Source of the DNA: Dyella sp. 2HG41-7
GTDB taxonomy: Bacteria > Pseudomonadota > Gammaproteobacteria > Xanthomonadales > Rhodanobacteraceae
Length of the DNA stretch: 64,000 bases
Direction of reading: 5' to 3'
Assembly (NCBI RefSeq): GCF_021390675.1
Contig: NZ_JAJEJV010000004.1
Location: forward strand, 3,844,001-3,908,000
Every line of letters begins with the position of its first letter. Position 1 is the first letter of the stretch. Made by a program: the position numbers and the translations under genes. A model generated the notes under the pieces. It did no database searches. It was not told where the DNA came from and saw only the letters and a program-made list of their open reading frames with translations. Below, one piece after another: positions 16,771-25,326 of this stretch.

Positions 16771-18246
16771 TTAGCGACTCGCGTTATCGGCAAGCTCCGC
16801 AGACGACGGCACGCCCATCGCCTGGAATAATGCAGCCGTGTCGGTCAGGCGCGACGCCCTGGCCTGGATTTCCGTCAGCGCCGCGCTTTGCCAGTGCTGC
16901 TCGCTCAGCACCTTGGACGGATAAGAGATCGCCCCGAGGCGATACCGAGCATCGGTATTGGCGAACGATTGCTGCGCAGCCGCCGCCTGATCCTGCGCCG
17001 CTTGCAGCGTCAACGCATCCTGATTCAATGCCGTCAGCGTGTCGGCGACATTCTGAAATGCATTGAGCACCGTTTGCTGATAGTTCGAGATCGCCGCGTT
17101 GTAATCGGCAATCGCCGCCTTGCGCTGTGCGATCAATTCACCGCCGTGGAAAATCGGCTGCGTCAGCGATAGACCCGCGCTCCATATCGATCCGGCGCTG
17201 GTGAACAGATTCGACGGCTTGAACGCGGCTGAGCCCAACGACGCGGACAACGATATATGCGGGAACATGTTCGCCGTCGCCACGCCCACTTTTGCGGACG
17301 CCGCATGCACCGCCGCTTCTGCCGCAAGCACATCGGGGCGTTGGCGAAGCAAGTCGGACGGCACGCTTAAGGGAACATTGGGTGGCAGGCTCAATTGCGC
17401 CAAGGTGAGATTCGCCGGCGCTTGATCTGGCGTGCGCCCCATCAATACGGCCAACGCGTGACGCGCCCGTTCGGCCTGTGCGCGCAGCGGCGGCAGCGAT
17501 GTGTCGATACTTGCCGCCTGTTGTCGCAACGCCAGTACATCGTCTTGCGAGGCTGCGCCCAGTTGGCGCGCATGTTCGCTGATATCGGTCTGCTGATGCG
17601 CCAATGTCGCGAGACGCTCGCTGGTGGTGAGTTGCTCTTGCAGCGAGGCTGCGTTGATGGCCGCAATCACGATATTGGCCGCCAATGCGCGTTTCGCGGC
17701 GTCGAATTCGTAGGATTGTTGATCGACCTGCGCCGCCGTCTGCTCAACCCCGTGCCGCGCCGCGCCGAACACGTCGAAGTCGTAGCTCAGCGCCAGCTGA
17801 CCGGCGTAGACATCGTAAAGGTTGGTCGGCGGACCGAAACTCGGAAAGCCCAACGCGCGTTGTCGCGTAGCCTGCGCTTGGGCGTCTAACGATGGCAGCA
17901 TGGTGGCGCCGATCTGCGCGCGCAGCAGCTGATGCGCGGCTTCAAGCGTGTGCTTGGTCGCAGCCAACGAGGGATTGTTGCGCAATCCCTCTTCCACCCA
18001 TGCATCGAGCGTCTCGTTGCCGTATTCGCGCCACCATTCGGGCACAGCGCGTTCGCCGAGACTGAAGTGTTGCGCGACGCCGTCCACCTTGGTGCTGTCG
18101 GCAGGCACGGGTGTCGCCGTGTACTGTTTCGGCAAAGGCGAAGCCGGCGGCTTGGCGGGCGGCGCGAAAGCGCAACCCGTCAAAGCCAGCACCGCGGCCA
18201 ACGCCGTGATTCGAGTCGAAAAAACGATGCTGCGTGAGGGCTTCAT
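16771..18246 (-). CDS. RND efflux outer-membrane lipoprotein (OprM/NodT family)
   Basis: Outer-membrane channel of a tripartite efflux pump, 491 residues. ATG 18246 overlaps the permease stop as ATGA and begins a lipoprotein signal (ITALAAVLALTGC, lipidated Cys at about residue 24). Two OEP repeats follow, with the family features WWREYGNETLDAWVEEGLRNNPSL, ARHGVEQTAAQVDQQSYEFDAA, LTLAQLSLPPNVPLSVPSDLLRQRPD, a typical landmark of the NodT subgroup, and FPHISLSASLG. The open frame extends upstream inside the permease gene, which is ignored. Third gene of the pump operon. Confidence 0.95.
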   Translation of the reverse strand: MKPSRSIVFSTRITALAAVLALTGCAFAPPAKPPASPLPKQYTATPVPADSTKVDGVAQHFSLGERAVPEWWREYGNETLDAWVEEGLRNNPSLAATKHTLEAAHQLLRAQIGATMLPSLDAQAQATRQRALGFPSFGPPTNLYDVYAGQLALSYDFDVFGAARHGVEQTAAQVDQQSYEFDAAKRALAANIVIAAINAASLQEQLTTSERLATLAHQQTDISEHARQLGAASQDDVLALRQQAASIDTSLPPLRAQAERARHALAVLMGRTPDQAPANLTLAQLSLPPNVPLSVPSDLLRQRPDVLAAEAAVHAASAKVGVATANMFPHISLSASLGSAAFKPSNLFTSAGSIWSAGLSLTQPIFHGGELIAQRKAAIADYNAAISNYQQTVLNAFQNVADTLTALNQDALTLQAAQDQAAAAQQSFANTDARYRLGAISYPSKVLSEQHWQSAALTEIQARASRLTDTAALFQAMGVPSSAELADNASR

Positions 18247-21200
18247 GTGAGAGCCTCCGGTTCCTTGGCAGGTTCGTCGGCGCGCACGCGGAACCACGCG
18301 GCATACAGCGCCGGCAAATAAAACAACGTCAGTACGGTCGCTACCGTGATACCGCCCATCAACGCCGTGGCCATCGGGCCGAAGAAGTTGCTGCGTAGGA
18401 GCGGAATCAACGCCAGCACGGCGGCGGCGGCGGTCAAGGTGATCGGCCGGAATCGTCGCACGGTCGCGCCGACAATCGCCTCCCAACGCGGATGACCAGC
18501 ACGAATATCCTGCTCGATCTGATCCACCAAGATCACCGAGTTACGCATGATGATGCCGAACATCGCAATCGTGCCGAGCATCGCCACAAACCCGAACGGT
18601 TGATGGAACAACAACAACGCGAGAATCACGCCGATCAATCCCAACGGCGCGGTCAACACCACCATAAAGGTGCGGCCGATGCTTTGCAGCTGAATCATCA
18701 ATAGCGTAAGCACCGCCACCACCATCAGCGGCATCTGCGCATTGATCGAACCCTGCGCCTTCTCGTTCTGCTCTACTGACCCGCCGACTTCGACGCGATA
18801 GCCCACCGGCAAATGCGCGCGAATATCGCCAAGTTTCTGGTCGATGGCGTTGGTAACATCCAGACCCTGGGCCCCGCCGCGCGTGTCGCTTTGCACATTG
18901 ATCGTCGGCTGGCGATCGCGTTCCCAGACCACGCCGTATTCGAGGCCGTACGCCACATGCCCGAGTTGCGCGAGCGGAATGGCGGTGCCGCTGGGCGTCG
19001 GTATCGCCAAACGCTCGATCTGATCGGGATGGATGCGGTCGCCTTCCTGGCTGCGAAGATCCACGGCGATCAGCTTGTCGCGTTCGCGGAACTGCGTCAC
19101 CGTCGTGCCCGACAAAGTCATGGCAAGAAAGTTGGCGATGTCCTGCGAGCTGATGCCCAGCTGACGCGCTTTGAACTGATCCACTTCAAAGCGCACAGAG
19201 CGTTCGGCCGGTTCGTCCCAATCGAATTGCACGTTCGTGGTATTCGGATTGGCGCGCATCACGCCGGCCACTTGCTCGGCGATACCGCGCACCGTGGTGA
19301 TATCGTCGCCTTCGACGCGGAACTGCACGGGAAAGCCGACGGGCGGCCCGTTTTCCAAACGACTCACGCGGCTATGCACCTCGCTGAAGTCGCGCTTCAG
19401 TTCGCCTTCCAGGTACGTCGCCAGCTTTTCGCGTTCCTTGACGTCTTTCGCAGTAATCACGAACTGCGCAAAGTTGGGTTGCGCTAATTGTTGGTCCAAC
19501 GGCAGATAAAAGCGCGGCGCGCCGCTGCCGACGAAACTCACAAAGTTGGTGATCTCTTTGCGGCCTTGCAGCGCGGCTTCGAAACGTTTGACTTCGCGTT
19601 GCGTGGCTATGATGGAAGCGCCCTCCGGCAAGCGAAGGTCGACCAACAATTCCGGGCGATCGGAACTGGGGAAGAATTGCTTCGGCACTAGCCCGAAACC
19701 GGCGAGCGCCACGACAAACAACGCGACCGTCGACGCGAGCACCAACCAGCGATAACGCAGACACGCATCCAGCCAACCGCGGAAGCGCCGATAGAACCGG
19801 GTGTCGTAAATTTCGATTTCATCGCCGTTGTGTACCGGCGCAACGGCTTTGGCCGCGCGCGCTTCATTCCAACGCGCGGGTAGCATGCGAGCCCACCATT
19901 CCTGGCCAGGTTTGGCGCGCTCGTGATGCTCGGGCAGCATGTGATAGCCCAGCAGCGGAATCACGATCACCGCCGCGAGCCACGATACGAGCAACGCAAT
20001 GGCCGACACTTCGAAAATCGAACGCGTGTATTCACCTGTGCTCGATTTCGCCAACGCGATCGGCAGAAATCCCGACACCGTCACCAAAGTACCGGTGAGC
20101 ATCGGAAACGCCGTACTGGTATACGCAAACGCCGCCGCACGCACGCGGCCCCAGCCTTGCTCCAATTTCACCGACATCATCTCGACGGCGATGATCGCGT
20201 CGTCCACCAGCAAACCTAACGCCAGCACCAAGGTACCCAGCGAGACTTTGTGCAGACCGATGCCGAACATATCCATGCAGAGCGCGGTGGCCGCGAGCAC
20301 GAACGGAATCGAAATCACCACCACCATGCCCGTGCGGAAACCGAGGCTCAGCAAGCTCACGATCAACACGATGGTGACGGCTTCCGCGACCGACTCCAGA
20401 AAATCGTCGACCGAGTGCGACACCGCGTGCGGCATGCTGGTTACTTCCGACAGCTTCAATCCCGCCGGCAAGCGTTTTTGCAAGACATCCATCTTTTCAT
20501 CGAGCGCTTTGCCGAGATGGATCACATCGCCGCCAGGCTGCATGGTGACGCCGATGCCCAGCACTTGCCTGCCCATAAAGCGCATGGTCTGACTGGACGG
20601 ATCGTCGTAGCCGCGACGGATCGTGGCGATATCGCCCAAGCGGAAGCTCTTGCCATTGACATGCAACAGCGAATCGGCCAAGGCATCCAGATCGTCGAAT
20701 TGTCCGCTCGGCCGCACATAAACGCGGTCGTCCGCCGTGGTGAGCACGCCGGTCGAGGCGACCGCATTCTGTTCGTTGATGGCCTGCCCGATCTGTTGCG
20801 GACTGATGCCCAGCTTCGCCAATTTCGCGTTCGACACATCGATATAGATGTGCTGATTTTGATCGCCGAAATAGTCGACCTTGCCGACGCCTGGCACGCG
20901 CAGCAGTTCTCCGCGCAATTGATCGGCGTAGTCGTGCAACTGCGCGGGCGTGTAACCGTCGCCTTCCAACGCATAGATATTGGTGTAAACGTCGCCGAAT
21001 TCGTCGTTGAAGAAAGGACCTTGGACGCCTTGCGGCAATTGCGCGGCGATATCGCCCACCTTTTTGCGCACCTGGTACCACGTTTCCGGCACCACGGCGG
21101 AGGGCGCCGAATCCTTGATATTGAAAAAGATCAGCGACTCACCCGGACGCGAATAGCTGCGCAGAAAATCGATATTCGGCGTTTCCTGCAGCTTGCGCGC

Positions 21201-21419
21201 GATGCGGTCCGTGACCTCTTCCTGCACCTGCTTGGACGTGGCGCCCGGCCAATAGGTTTGAATCACCATCACCTTGAAGGTGAACGGCGGGTCTTCCGAT
21301 TGCGACAGATTCTTGTACGACAGCAGGCCGAACAGCGCGATCAACGCCATCAAAAAGAAGACCAACGACTGATGCCGCAAGGTCCATGCAGAGAGATTGA
21401 AGCGTTCTTCGTGATTCAT
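18243..21419 (-). CDS. RND multidrug efflux permease
   Basis: Inner-membrane proton/drug antiporter of 1058 residues, the usual length. The first helix (LVFFLMALIALFGLLSY) is followed by the large periplasmic loop, helices 2-6 near 335-500, a second loop, and helices 7-12. LVDDAIIAVEMM in helix 4 carries the paired Asp residues of the proton relay. The N-terminus (NLSAWTLRHQSLVFF) and SEDPPFTFKVMVI place it with the TriC/VexK-like branch more than with AcrB. Substrate is not predictable. ATGA overlaps connect it to the adaptor gene upstream and the outer-membrane gene downstream. Confidence 0.95.
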   Translation of the reverse strand: MNHEERFNLSAWTLRHQSLVFFLMALIALFGLLSYKNLSQSEDPPFTFKVMVIQTYWPGATSKQVQEEVTDRIARKLQETPNIDFLRSYSRPGESLIFFNIKDSAPSAVVPETWYQVRKKVGDIAAQLPQGVQGPFFNDEFGDVYTNIYALEGDGYTPAQLHDYADQLRGELLRVPGVGKVDYFGDQNQHIYIDVSNAKLAKLGISPQQIGQAINEQNAVASTGVLTTADDRVYVRPSGQFDDLDALADSLLHVNGKSFRLGDIATIRRGYDDPSSQTMRFMGRQVLGIGVTMQPGGDVIHLGKALDEKMDVLQKRLPAGLKLSEVTSMPHAVSHSVDDFLESVAEAVTIVLIVSLLSLGFRTGMVVVISIPFVLAATALCMDMFGIGLHKVSLGTLVLALGLLVDDAIIAVEMMSVKLEQGWGRVRAAAFAYTSTAFPMLTGTLVTVSGFLPIALAKSSTGEYTRSIFEVSAIALLVSWLAAVIVIPLLGYHMLPEHHERAKPGQEWWARMLPARWNEARAAKAVAPVHNGDEIEIYDTRFYRRFRGWLDACLRYRWLVLASTVALFVVALAGFGLVPKQFFPSSDRPELLVDLRLPEGASIIATQREVKRFEAALQGRKEITNFVSFVGSGAPRFYLPLDQQLAQPNFAQFVITAKDVKEREKLATYLEGELKRDFSEVHSRVSRLENGPPVGFPVQFRVEGDDITTVRGIAEQVAGVMRANPNTTNVQFDWDEPAERSVRFEVDQFKARQLGISSQDIANFLAMTLSGTTVTQFRERDKLIAVDLRSQEGDRIHPDQIERLAIPTPSGTAIPLAQLGHVAYGLEYGVVWERDRQPTINVQSDTRGGAQGLDVTNAIDQKLGDIRAHLPVGYRVEVGGSVEQNEKAQGSINAQMPLMVVAVLTLLMIQLQSIGRTFMVVLTAPLGLIGVILALLLFHQPFGFVAMLGTIAMFGIIMRNSVILVDQIEQDIRAGHPRWEAIVGATVRRFRPITLTAAAAVLALIPLLRSNFFGPMATALMGGITVATVLTLFYLPALYAAWFRVRADEPAKEPEALT

Positions 21420-22552
21420 CGCGGCGCATCCTCAGGATGCGGCGGCGCGATCAGCGCGACCTTCTCACCGACCGAGACCGTATGCACGCCTTGCATCACC
21501 ACGCGTTCGCCAGCCTTCAACCCGTTGCTGATCCACACGTCGCGTTCGCCGTAACGCACCACGGTGACGGGACGAAGCTCAAGCGTGGAATCGGTGCGCA
21601 CCACCCATACGGCGGGATGTTCGTCCTGATGAAACAACGCGGTGGCGGGAATTTCGACAGCAGCAGCCGAAGACGCATCGCTGCGCAACGCGACATCCGC
21701 CGTCATGCCCAATTGCAAGGCTGCGCCGGGATTGTCGACGCTCAACTTCACCAGATACGTGCGCGACTGCGCATCCGCGGCCGGCGCGATTTCGCGCACG
21801 TGCGCGGTGAACGTGCGGCCAGGCAACGCGGGCAACGTTACGGTCGCGGACTGCCCGATCGCGATGCCGTCGACGCGGCTTTCCGACACGTCCAGATAAA
21901 TCTCGCGCTCGCCCGACCACGCGAAACCGAACACGGACTGCCCCGCAGCAAGCACCTGCCCCACGTCGGCCTGACGACTGGTGATAACGCCATCGTGGTC
22001 GGCCACCAGCGTCGCGTAATGCGATTGATTTTGCGCAAGCTCGTACTGCTGCTTCGCTTGATCGCGACCGGCGAGTGCGGAGGCATACGCATCCTGCGTA
22101 GTTTGCAGCTGAAGTTGGCTGATCAAGTTTTGTTTGAACTGCGCTTCGTCGCGGTCGCGCTGTTGCGTGGCGAACAACAGACGGTGCTCCGCCGCATCCA
22201 GCGCGGCCTTGGCCGCGGCCAATTGCTTATTGGTATCGGCCGGATCGAGCTGGGCCAGCGCTTGGCCCTGCTTCACCGCCTGGCCCGGGTCCACGTACCG
22301 GGCCGACAGCTGGCCGCCGATACGAAACGAGAGCGGCATTTCGTAGCGAGCATGCACATCGCCAGGGAAACGACCCGTCTGGGCGCCATCGACGGCCTTA
22401 ACAGGTAGCGCGATGACCGGCACGGCCGCGTCAGCGTCGGCCGGCTTTTTGCCGCATGCCGCCAGTAAAATCAAAGAGATAGCCAGGAACAGCGTTCGTC
22501 CGGCGTAGCGCTTCGTCAGCCCATTGGGCTTGGGAAAAGGTAGGTCACTCAC
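21416..22552 (-). CDS. RND efflux periplasmic adaptor (membrane fusion protein)
   Basis: 378-residue lipoprotein adaptor. The start is GTG 22552, supported by AGGAG six bases upstream. The lipobox is LILLAACG (Cys at about residue 33). It has the lipoyl half-motifs RYVDPGQAVKQGQALAQLDP and the HDGVITSRQADVGQVLAAGQSV segment, separated by an alpha hairpin (residues about 105-185), then the beta-barrel domain and a membrane-proximal end. First gene of the pump operon, transcribed away from the TetR gene at 22677; the 124 bases between hold palindromes. Confidence 0.95.
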   Translation of the reverse strand: MSDLPFPKPNGLTKRYAGRTLFLAISLILLAACGKKPADADAAVPVIALPVKAVDGAQTGRFPGDVHARYEMPLSFRIGGQLSARYVDPGQAVKQGQALAQLDPADTNKQLAAAKAALDAAEHRLLFATQQRDRDEAQFKQNLISQLQLQTTQDAYASALAGRDQAKQQYELAQNQSHYATLVADHDGVITSRQADVGQVLAAGQSVFGFAWSGEREIYLDVSESRVDGIAIGQSATVTLPALPGRTFTAHVREIAPAADAQSRTYLVKLSVDNPGAALQLGMTADVALRSDASSAAAVEIPATALFHQDEHPAVWVVRTDSTLELRPVTVVRYGERDVWISNGLKAGERVVMQGVHTVSVGEKVALIAPPHPEDAPR

Positions 22553-22607
22553 AGACCGCTCCTGGGGATGAGAAGGGGATGCGTTAAAAATACGGCTATG
22601 AACTCTA

Positions 22608-22627
22608 ATTCAGTGTTGTATCTGAAT
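22608..22627. promoter_or_regulatory. Candidate TetR operator
   Basis: Perfect inverted repeat ATTCAG (22608-22613) and CTGAAT (22622-22627) with eight bases between, in the divergent region between the efflux operon and tetR. Size and location fit a dimeric TetR site that would repress both directions. Confidence 0.55.
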
Positions 22628-22645
22628 GCAACTAAGCATCCAAAT

Positions 22646-22680
22646 ACATGTGCCATGCGTCGTGGTACCATGGCGCATGT
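22646..22680 (+). promoter_or_regulatory. Inverted repeat covering the tetR start codon
   Basis: ACATGTGCCATG (22646-22657) pairs with CATGGCGCATGT (22669-22680) with one mismatch across an 11-base spacer. The right arm contains the ATG at 22677. It could be a second operator or, in mRNA, a hairpin that limits tetR translation. Confidence 0.45.
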
Positions 22681-23294
22681 CACGCAAACGATTGACCCGA
22701 GAAGAAAGCCGCGAACAGACCCGCCTGCGCCTACTGGACGCGGCGGCGGTGGTTATCGCGAAAAAAGGGTTGGCCGCAACCAGCGTGGAAGACGTCGCCG
22801 GGCACGCCGGGTACACGCGCGGCGCGTTCTATTCGAACTTCAAAAGCAAAACCGATCTTTTTATCGAGCTACTCAAGCGCGATCACTCCGATATTCAGCA
22901 GGACATGCAACAGCTGCTGGACGCGGATCTGTCCACCGAAGATCTGCAGAAGCAGCTCGCGCAGTTCTACAGCCAGTGCTATCGCGATCACACCAGCTAC
23001 GTGTTGTGGGCCGAAGCGCGCTTGCATTCGGTACGCGATGCGAAATTCCGCCAGCGATTGAACACGCTGTGCCTGGAAAAGCGCGACATGATCGCCTACT
23101 ACATCACGCAGTTCTGCCGTCGTATGGAAAAACCGCTGCCCGCGCCGGCCGCCGATCTTGCGCTGGCGATGATGTCGCTGATCGACGGCATGCTGTACTT
23201 CAATATGAGCATGCCCAACGAGATGTCCGATGCGTCCACGGGAACGGTGCTGAGCACGATTTTCACCGCGACGTTCTTCGGCTCCAACCCCTGA
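22677..23294 (+). CDS. TetR/AcrR family transcriptional regulator
   Basis: 205-residue repressor. Helix-turn-helix segment: TRLRLLDAAAVVIAKKGLAATSVEDVAGHAGYTRGAFYSNF-K in pattern (residues about 12-53), with the diagnostic GxFYSNFKSK. The C-terminal ligand and dimer domain (about 70-205) is variable, as usual. ATG 22677 was preferred over upstream starts because the latter fall inside a probable operator and would add a non-family N-terminus. Divergent to the RND operon, which it most likely represses until a pump substrate binds. Confidence 0.92.
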   Translation: MSRKRLTREESREQTRLRLLDAAAVVIAKKGLAATSVEDVAGHAGYTRGAFYSNFKSKTDLFIELLKRDHSDIQQDMQQLLDADLSTEDLQKQLAQFYSQCYRDHTSYVLWAEARLHSVRDAKFRQRLNTLCLEKRDMIAYYITQFCRRMEKPLPAPAADLALAMMSLIDGMLYFNMSMPNEMSDASTGTVLSTIFTATFFGSNP

Positions 23295-23302
23295 TTTCGC
23301 CG

Positions 23303-24082
23303 TTACGCCTTACGAGATCGCCGCAGGCGATATTCGTCGTAGCCCACGTAAAGGCTGGCGCCCAACACCATCAACGCAAGCAGATACCAGGTGATCAGGT
23401 AGCTGAGATGATTGTTGGGAAATTCGATCACCGTTTTTCCGCCTTCCGGCCACTGCGGCGAATTGCTTCCGCTCGATGACGCGTCGGCATCGACGAAATA
23501 CGGCGCTACATTCGTAAGGCCGCGCGCGGCGGCGATCGCCGGCACATCGCGCGTGTACCACGTGTTGTGCGCCGGATCGTTGCGACGCAGGAAGGCCGAA
23601 GGTTCGGACATCCGTAGCAAGCCGGTCACTGTGGTGTCGCCAGATGGCCCCGGCGCGCAATGCGCATCGCGACCACACCAATCGGCCGGCGCAAAACCGC
23701 GATTGATCAGCACGATGGAGCCGTCCGCCATGCGCAATGGTGTGATGACCCAAAAGCCGCTGCCTTCGTCCGAAGCCGTCCATACCAAGGTTTGTTTGTC
23801 GTGGAGAAATTCGCCGGTGAGTTGCACATGGACGTATTCGTCTTTTTCGGCATTCACGCCGGACCACTGAGCGCGCGACGGTGGCGCGATGGGCGGCGCA
23901 TGCACGCGCTGATCGACGCGGGCAATCAGGTCGCGTTTCCACGCGAGTCGGTGCACTTGCCAGTTGCCGAGTGAAACGAAGCCGGCGAAGAGAGCTAGCG
24001 CGAAGACGATAAGGAAGAACAAGGCGGCGGGGCCGCGTGGGGCGCGCGGGGTGTCGTAGGAGGTGGTGTCGTGGGGAGGCAT
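23303..24082 (-). CDS. SURF1 family protein
   Basis: 259-residue inner-membrane protein involved in assembly of haem-copper oxidases, probably haem delivery. One helix near the N-terminus (ALFFLIVFALALFAGFVSLG), then the family signature LGNWQVHRLAWKRDLI, periplasmic region with GFWVITPLRMADGSIVLINRGFAP, FPNNHLSYLITWYLLAL at the C-terminal helix. It is downstream of cyoABCD with a REP element between, so joint expression is possible but not sure. It meets the tetR gene tail to tail with eight bases between them. Confidence 0.93.
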   Translation of the reverse strand: MPPHDTTSYDTPRAPRGPAALFFLIVFALALFAGFVSLGNWQVHRLAWKRDLIARVDQRVHAPPIAPPSRAQWSGVNAEKDEYVHVQLTGEFLHDKQTLVWTASDEGSGFWVITPLRMADGSIVLINRGFAPADWCGRDAHCAPGPSGDTTVTGLLRMSEPSAFLRRNDPAHNTWYTRDVPAIAAARGLTNVAPYFVDADASSSGSNSPQWPEGGKTVIEFPNNHLSYLITWYLLALMVLGASLYVGYDEYRLRRSRKA

Positions 24083-24145
24083 GCGTTAATGATCGCACGA
24101 CTCGACGCGGCACACGGCGAAGCAAAATGTCTCAGTCGCATCCTT

Positions 24146-24264
24146 ACGTCATTCCGGCGAAGGCCGGAATCCAGTCAGGTACGTGGTGCGAAGCACACAT
24201 TCAAGGTTTTGAGTGCTTCGCACGACGAATTTAAACTGGATTCCGGCCTTCGCCGGAATGACGT
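24146..24264. repeat. REP-type compound palindrome (BIME-like)
   Basis: Thirty-base arms at 24146-24175 and 24235-24264 are perfectly inverted copies (core ATTCCGGCGAAGGCCGGAAT, itself a hairpin). Within the 59-base middle a second nested inverted repeat is present: GTGCGAAGCAC (24186-24196) and GTGCTTCGCAC (24213-24223). It lies between cyoD and surf1. Such elements are normally moved by RAYT transposases; none is encoded in this window. Confidence 0.93.
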
Positions 24265-24287
24265 GCGGTATCAACGAAGTATGTCGA

Positions 24288-24689
24288 TTACGGCAGGTTT
24301 TGCACGTTCTTCATCATCGACGGCATCATGTTCTGGTTGAGGTGGTACATCACCCAGATCGATCCGCTCAAGGTAATCACCACCAGCACGATGGTGAAAA
24401 TCAACGCGAGCATGTTCCAGCCGTTTTCGGATTTCGCGTTTAAGTGCAGGAAATACACCATATGCACCACGATCTGCACTGCGGCCAGCAAAAGAATGAA
24501 AGCATCGGCGGGACCGGTCTTCGAAAACGCGCCCGACATCACCAGCCAGAACGGAAGAATGGTGAGAAACGCCGCCGCAGTGAACCCGGTGAGATAACCC
24601 TTGAGGGTGACATGGATGGCGTCGACGCCATCGTGCGCGCCTTCGTGGTGACCGTCGTCATGACCGTGTGACGTTGCATGTTCGCTCAT
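24288..24689 (-). CDS. cyoD: Cytochrome o ubiquinol oxidase subunit IV
   Basis: 133-residue three-helix subunit of the bo3 quinol oxidase, thought to stabilise CuB binding in subunit I. ATG 24689 overlaps the cyoC stop as ATGA and has GGGAG at a good distance. A His/Asp/Gly-rich N-terminus ([18 protein letters not shown]) precedes [22 protein letters not shown] and two more helices with the [13 protein letters not shown] motif. Last gene of cyoABCD. A REP palindrome follows 24 bases downstream of its stop. Confidence 0.95.
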   Translation of the reverse strand: MSEHATSHGHDDGHHEGAHDGVDAIHVTLKGYLTGFTAAAFLTILPFWLVMSGAFSKTGPADAFILLLAAVQIVVHMVYFLHLNAKSENGWNMLALIFTIVLVVITLSGSIWVMYHLNQNMMPSMMKNVQNLP

Positions 24690-25321
24690 GACAACACTCC
24701 CATCAGATACACGAAACTGAAAACGCCCACCCATACCACGTCGAGGAAATGCCAGAACATCGACAAGCACATCAGCCTTCGCTTGTTGGCGCCGGTCAGG
24801 CCTTTCTTACCCACTTGCACCAGCAACACGATCATCCAAATCAAACCGCAGGTGACGTGCAAGCCGTGCGTGCCAACCAGGGTAAAGAACGAAGACAGAA
24901 ATGCGCTGCGCTGCGGACCCGCGCCGATCGACACCAGATGCGTGAACTCTGTCAGTTCCAACGTGATAAACCCGGCGCCGAGCAACCACGTCACGATCAG
25001 CCACGCCATCATCGGCCCGCGGCGATTGACCTGCATTTCCAGCACGGCGAAGCCGTAGGTAATCGATGAGAGCAACAGCAGCGTGGTGTTGACCGCCACG
25101 ATTGGCAATTCCAGCACTTCTTTTGCCGAAGGTCCGCCCGCGTATTCGCGACCGAGCACGCCGTACGTCGCGAACAAGCACGCAAAAATCAGGCAGTCGC
25201 TCATCAGGTACAACCAGAAACCCAGCAAGGTGCCGTTTTCCGGATGACGGTCGTCGATCACATGAAACGTGAGCGCCTCGTCTGCACCGCCGCTGCTTGC
25301 AGTCATGGTCATGTCGGACAT
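24686..25321 (-). CDS. cyoC: Cytochrome o ubiquinol oxidase subunit III
   Basis: 211-residue, five-helix subunit III (haem-copper oxidase subunit III family). [22 protein letters not shown] at residues about 32-53 and the [18 protein letters not shown] segment are diagnostic; [20 protein letters not shown] ends it. ATG 25321 is six bases after the cyoB stop; ATG 25312 is a possible alternative. Family length is 204 in E. coli. Confidence 0.95.
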   Translation of the reverse strand: MSDMTMTASSGGADEALTFHVIDDRHPENGTLLGFWLYLMSDCLIFACLFATYGVLGREYAGGPSAKEVLELPIVAVNTTLLLLSSITYGFAVLEMQVNRRGPMMAWLIVTWLLGAGFITLELTEFTHLVSIGAGPQRSAFLSSFFTLVGTHGLHVTCGLIWMIVLLVQVGKKGLTGANKRRLMCLSMFWHFLDVVWVGVFSFVYLMGVLS

Positions 25322-25326
25322 GGCGG

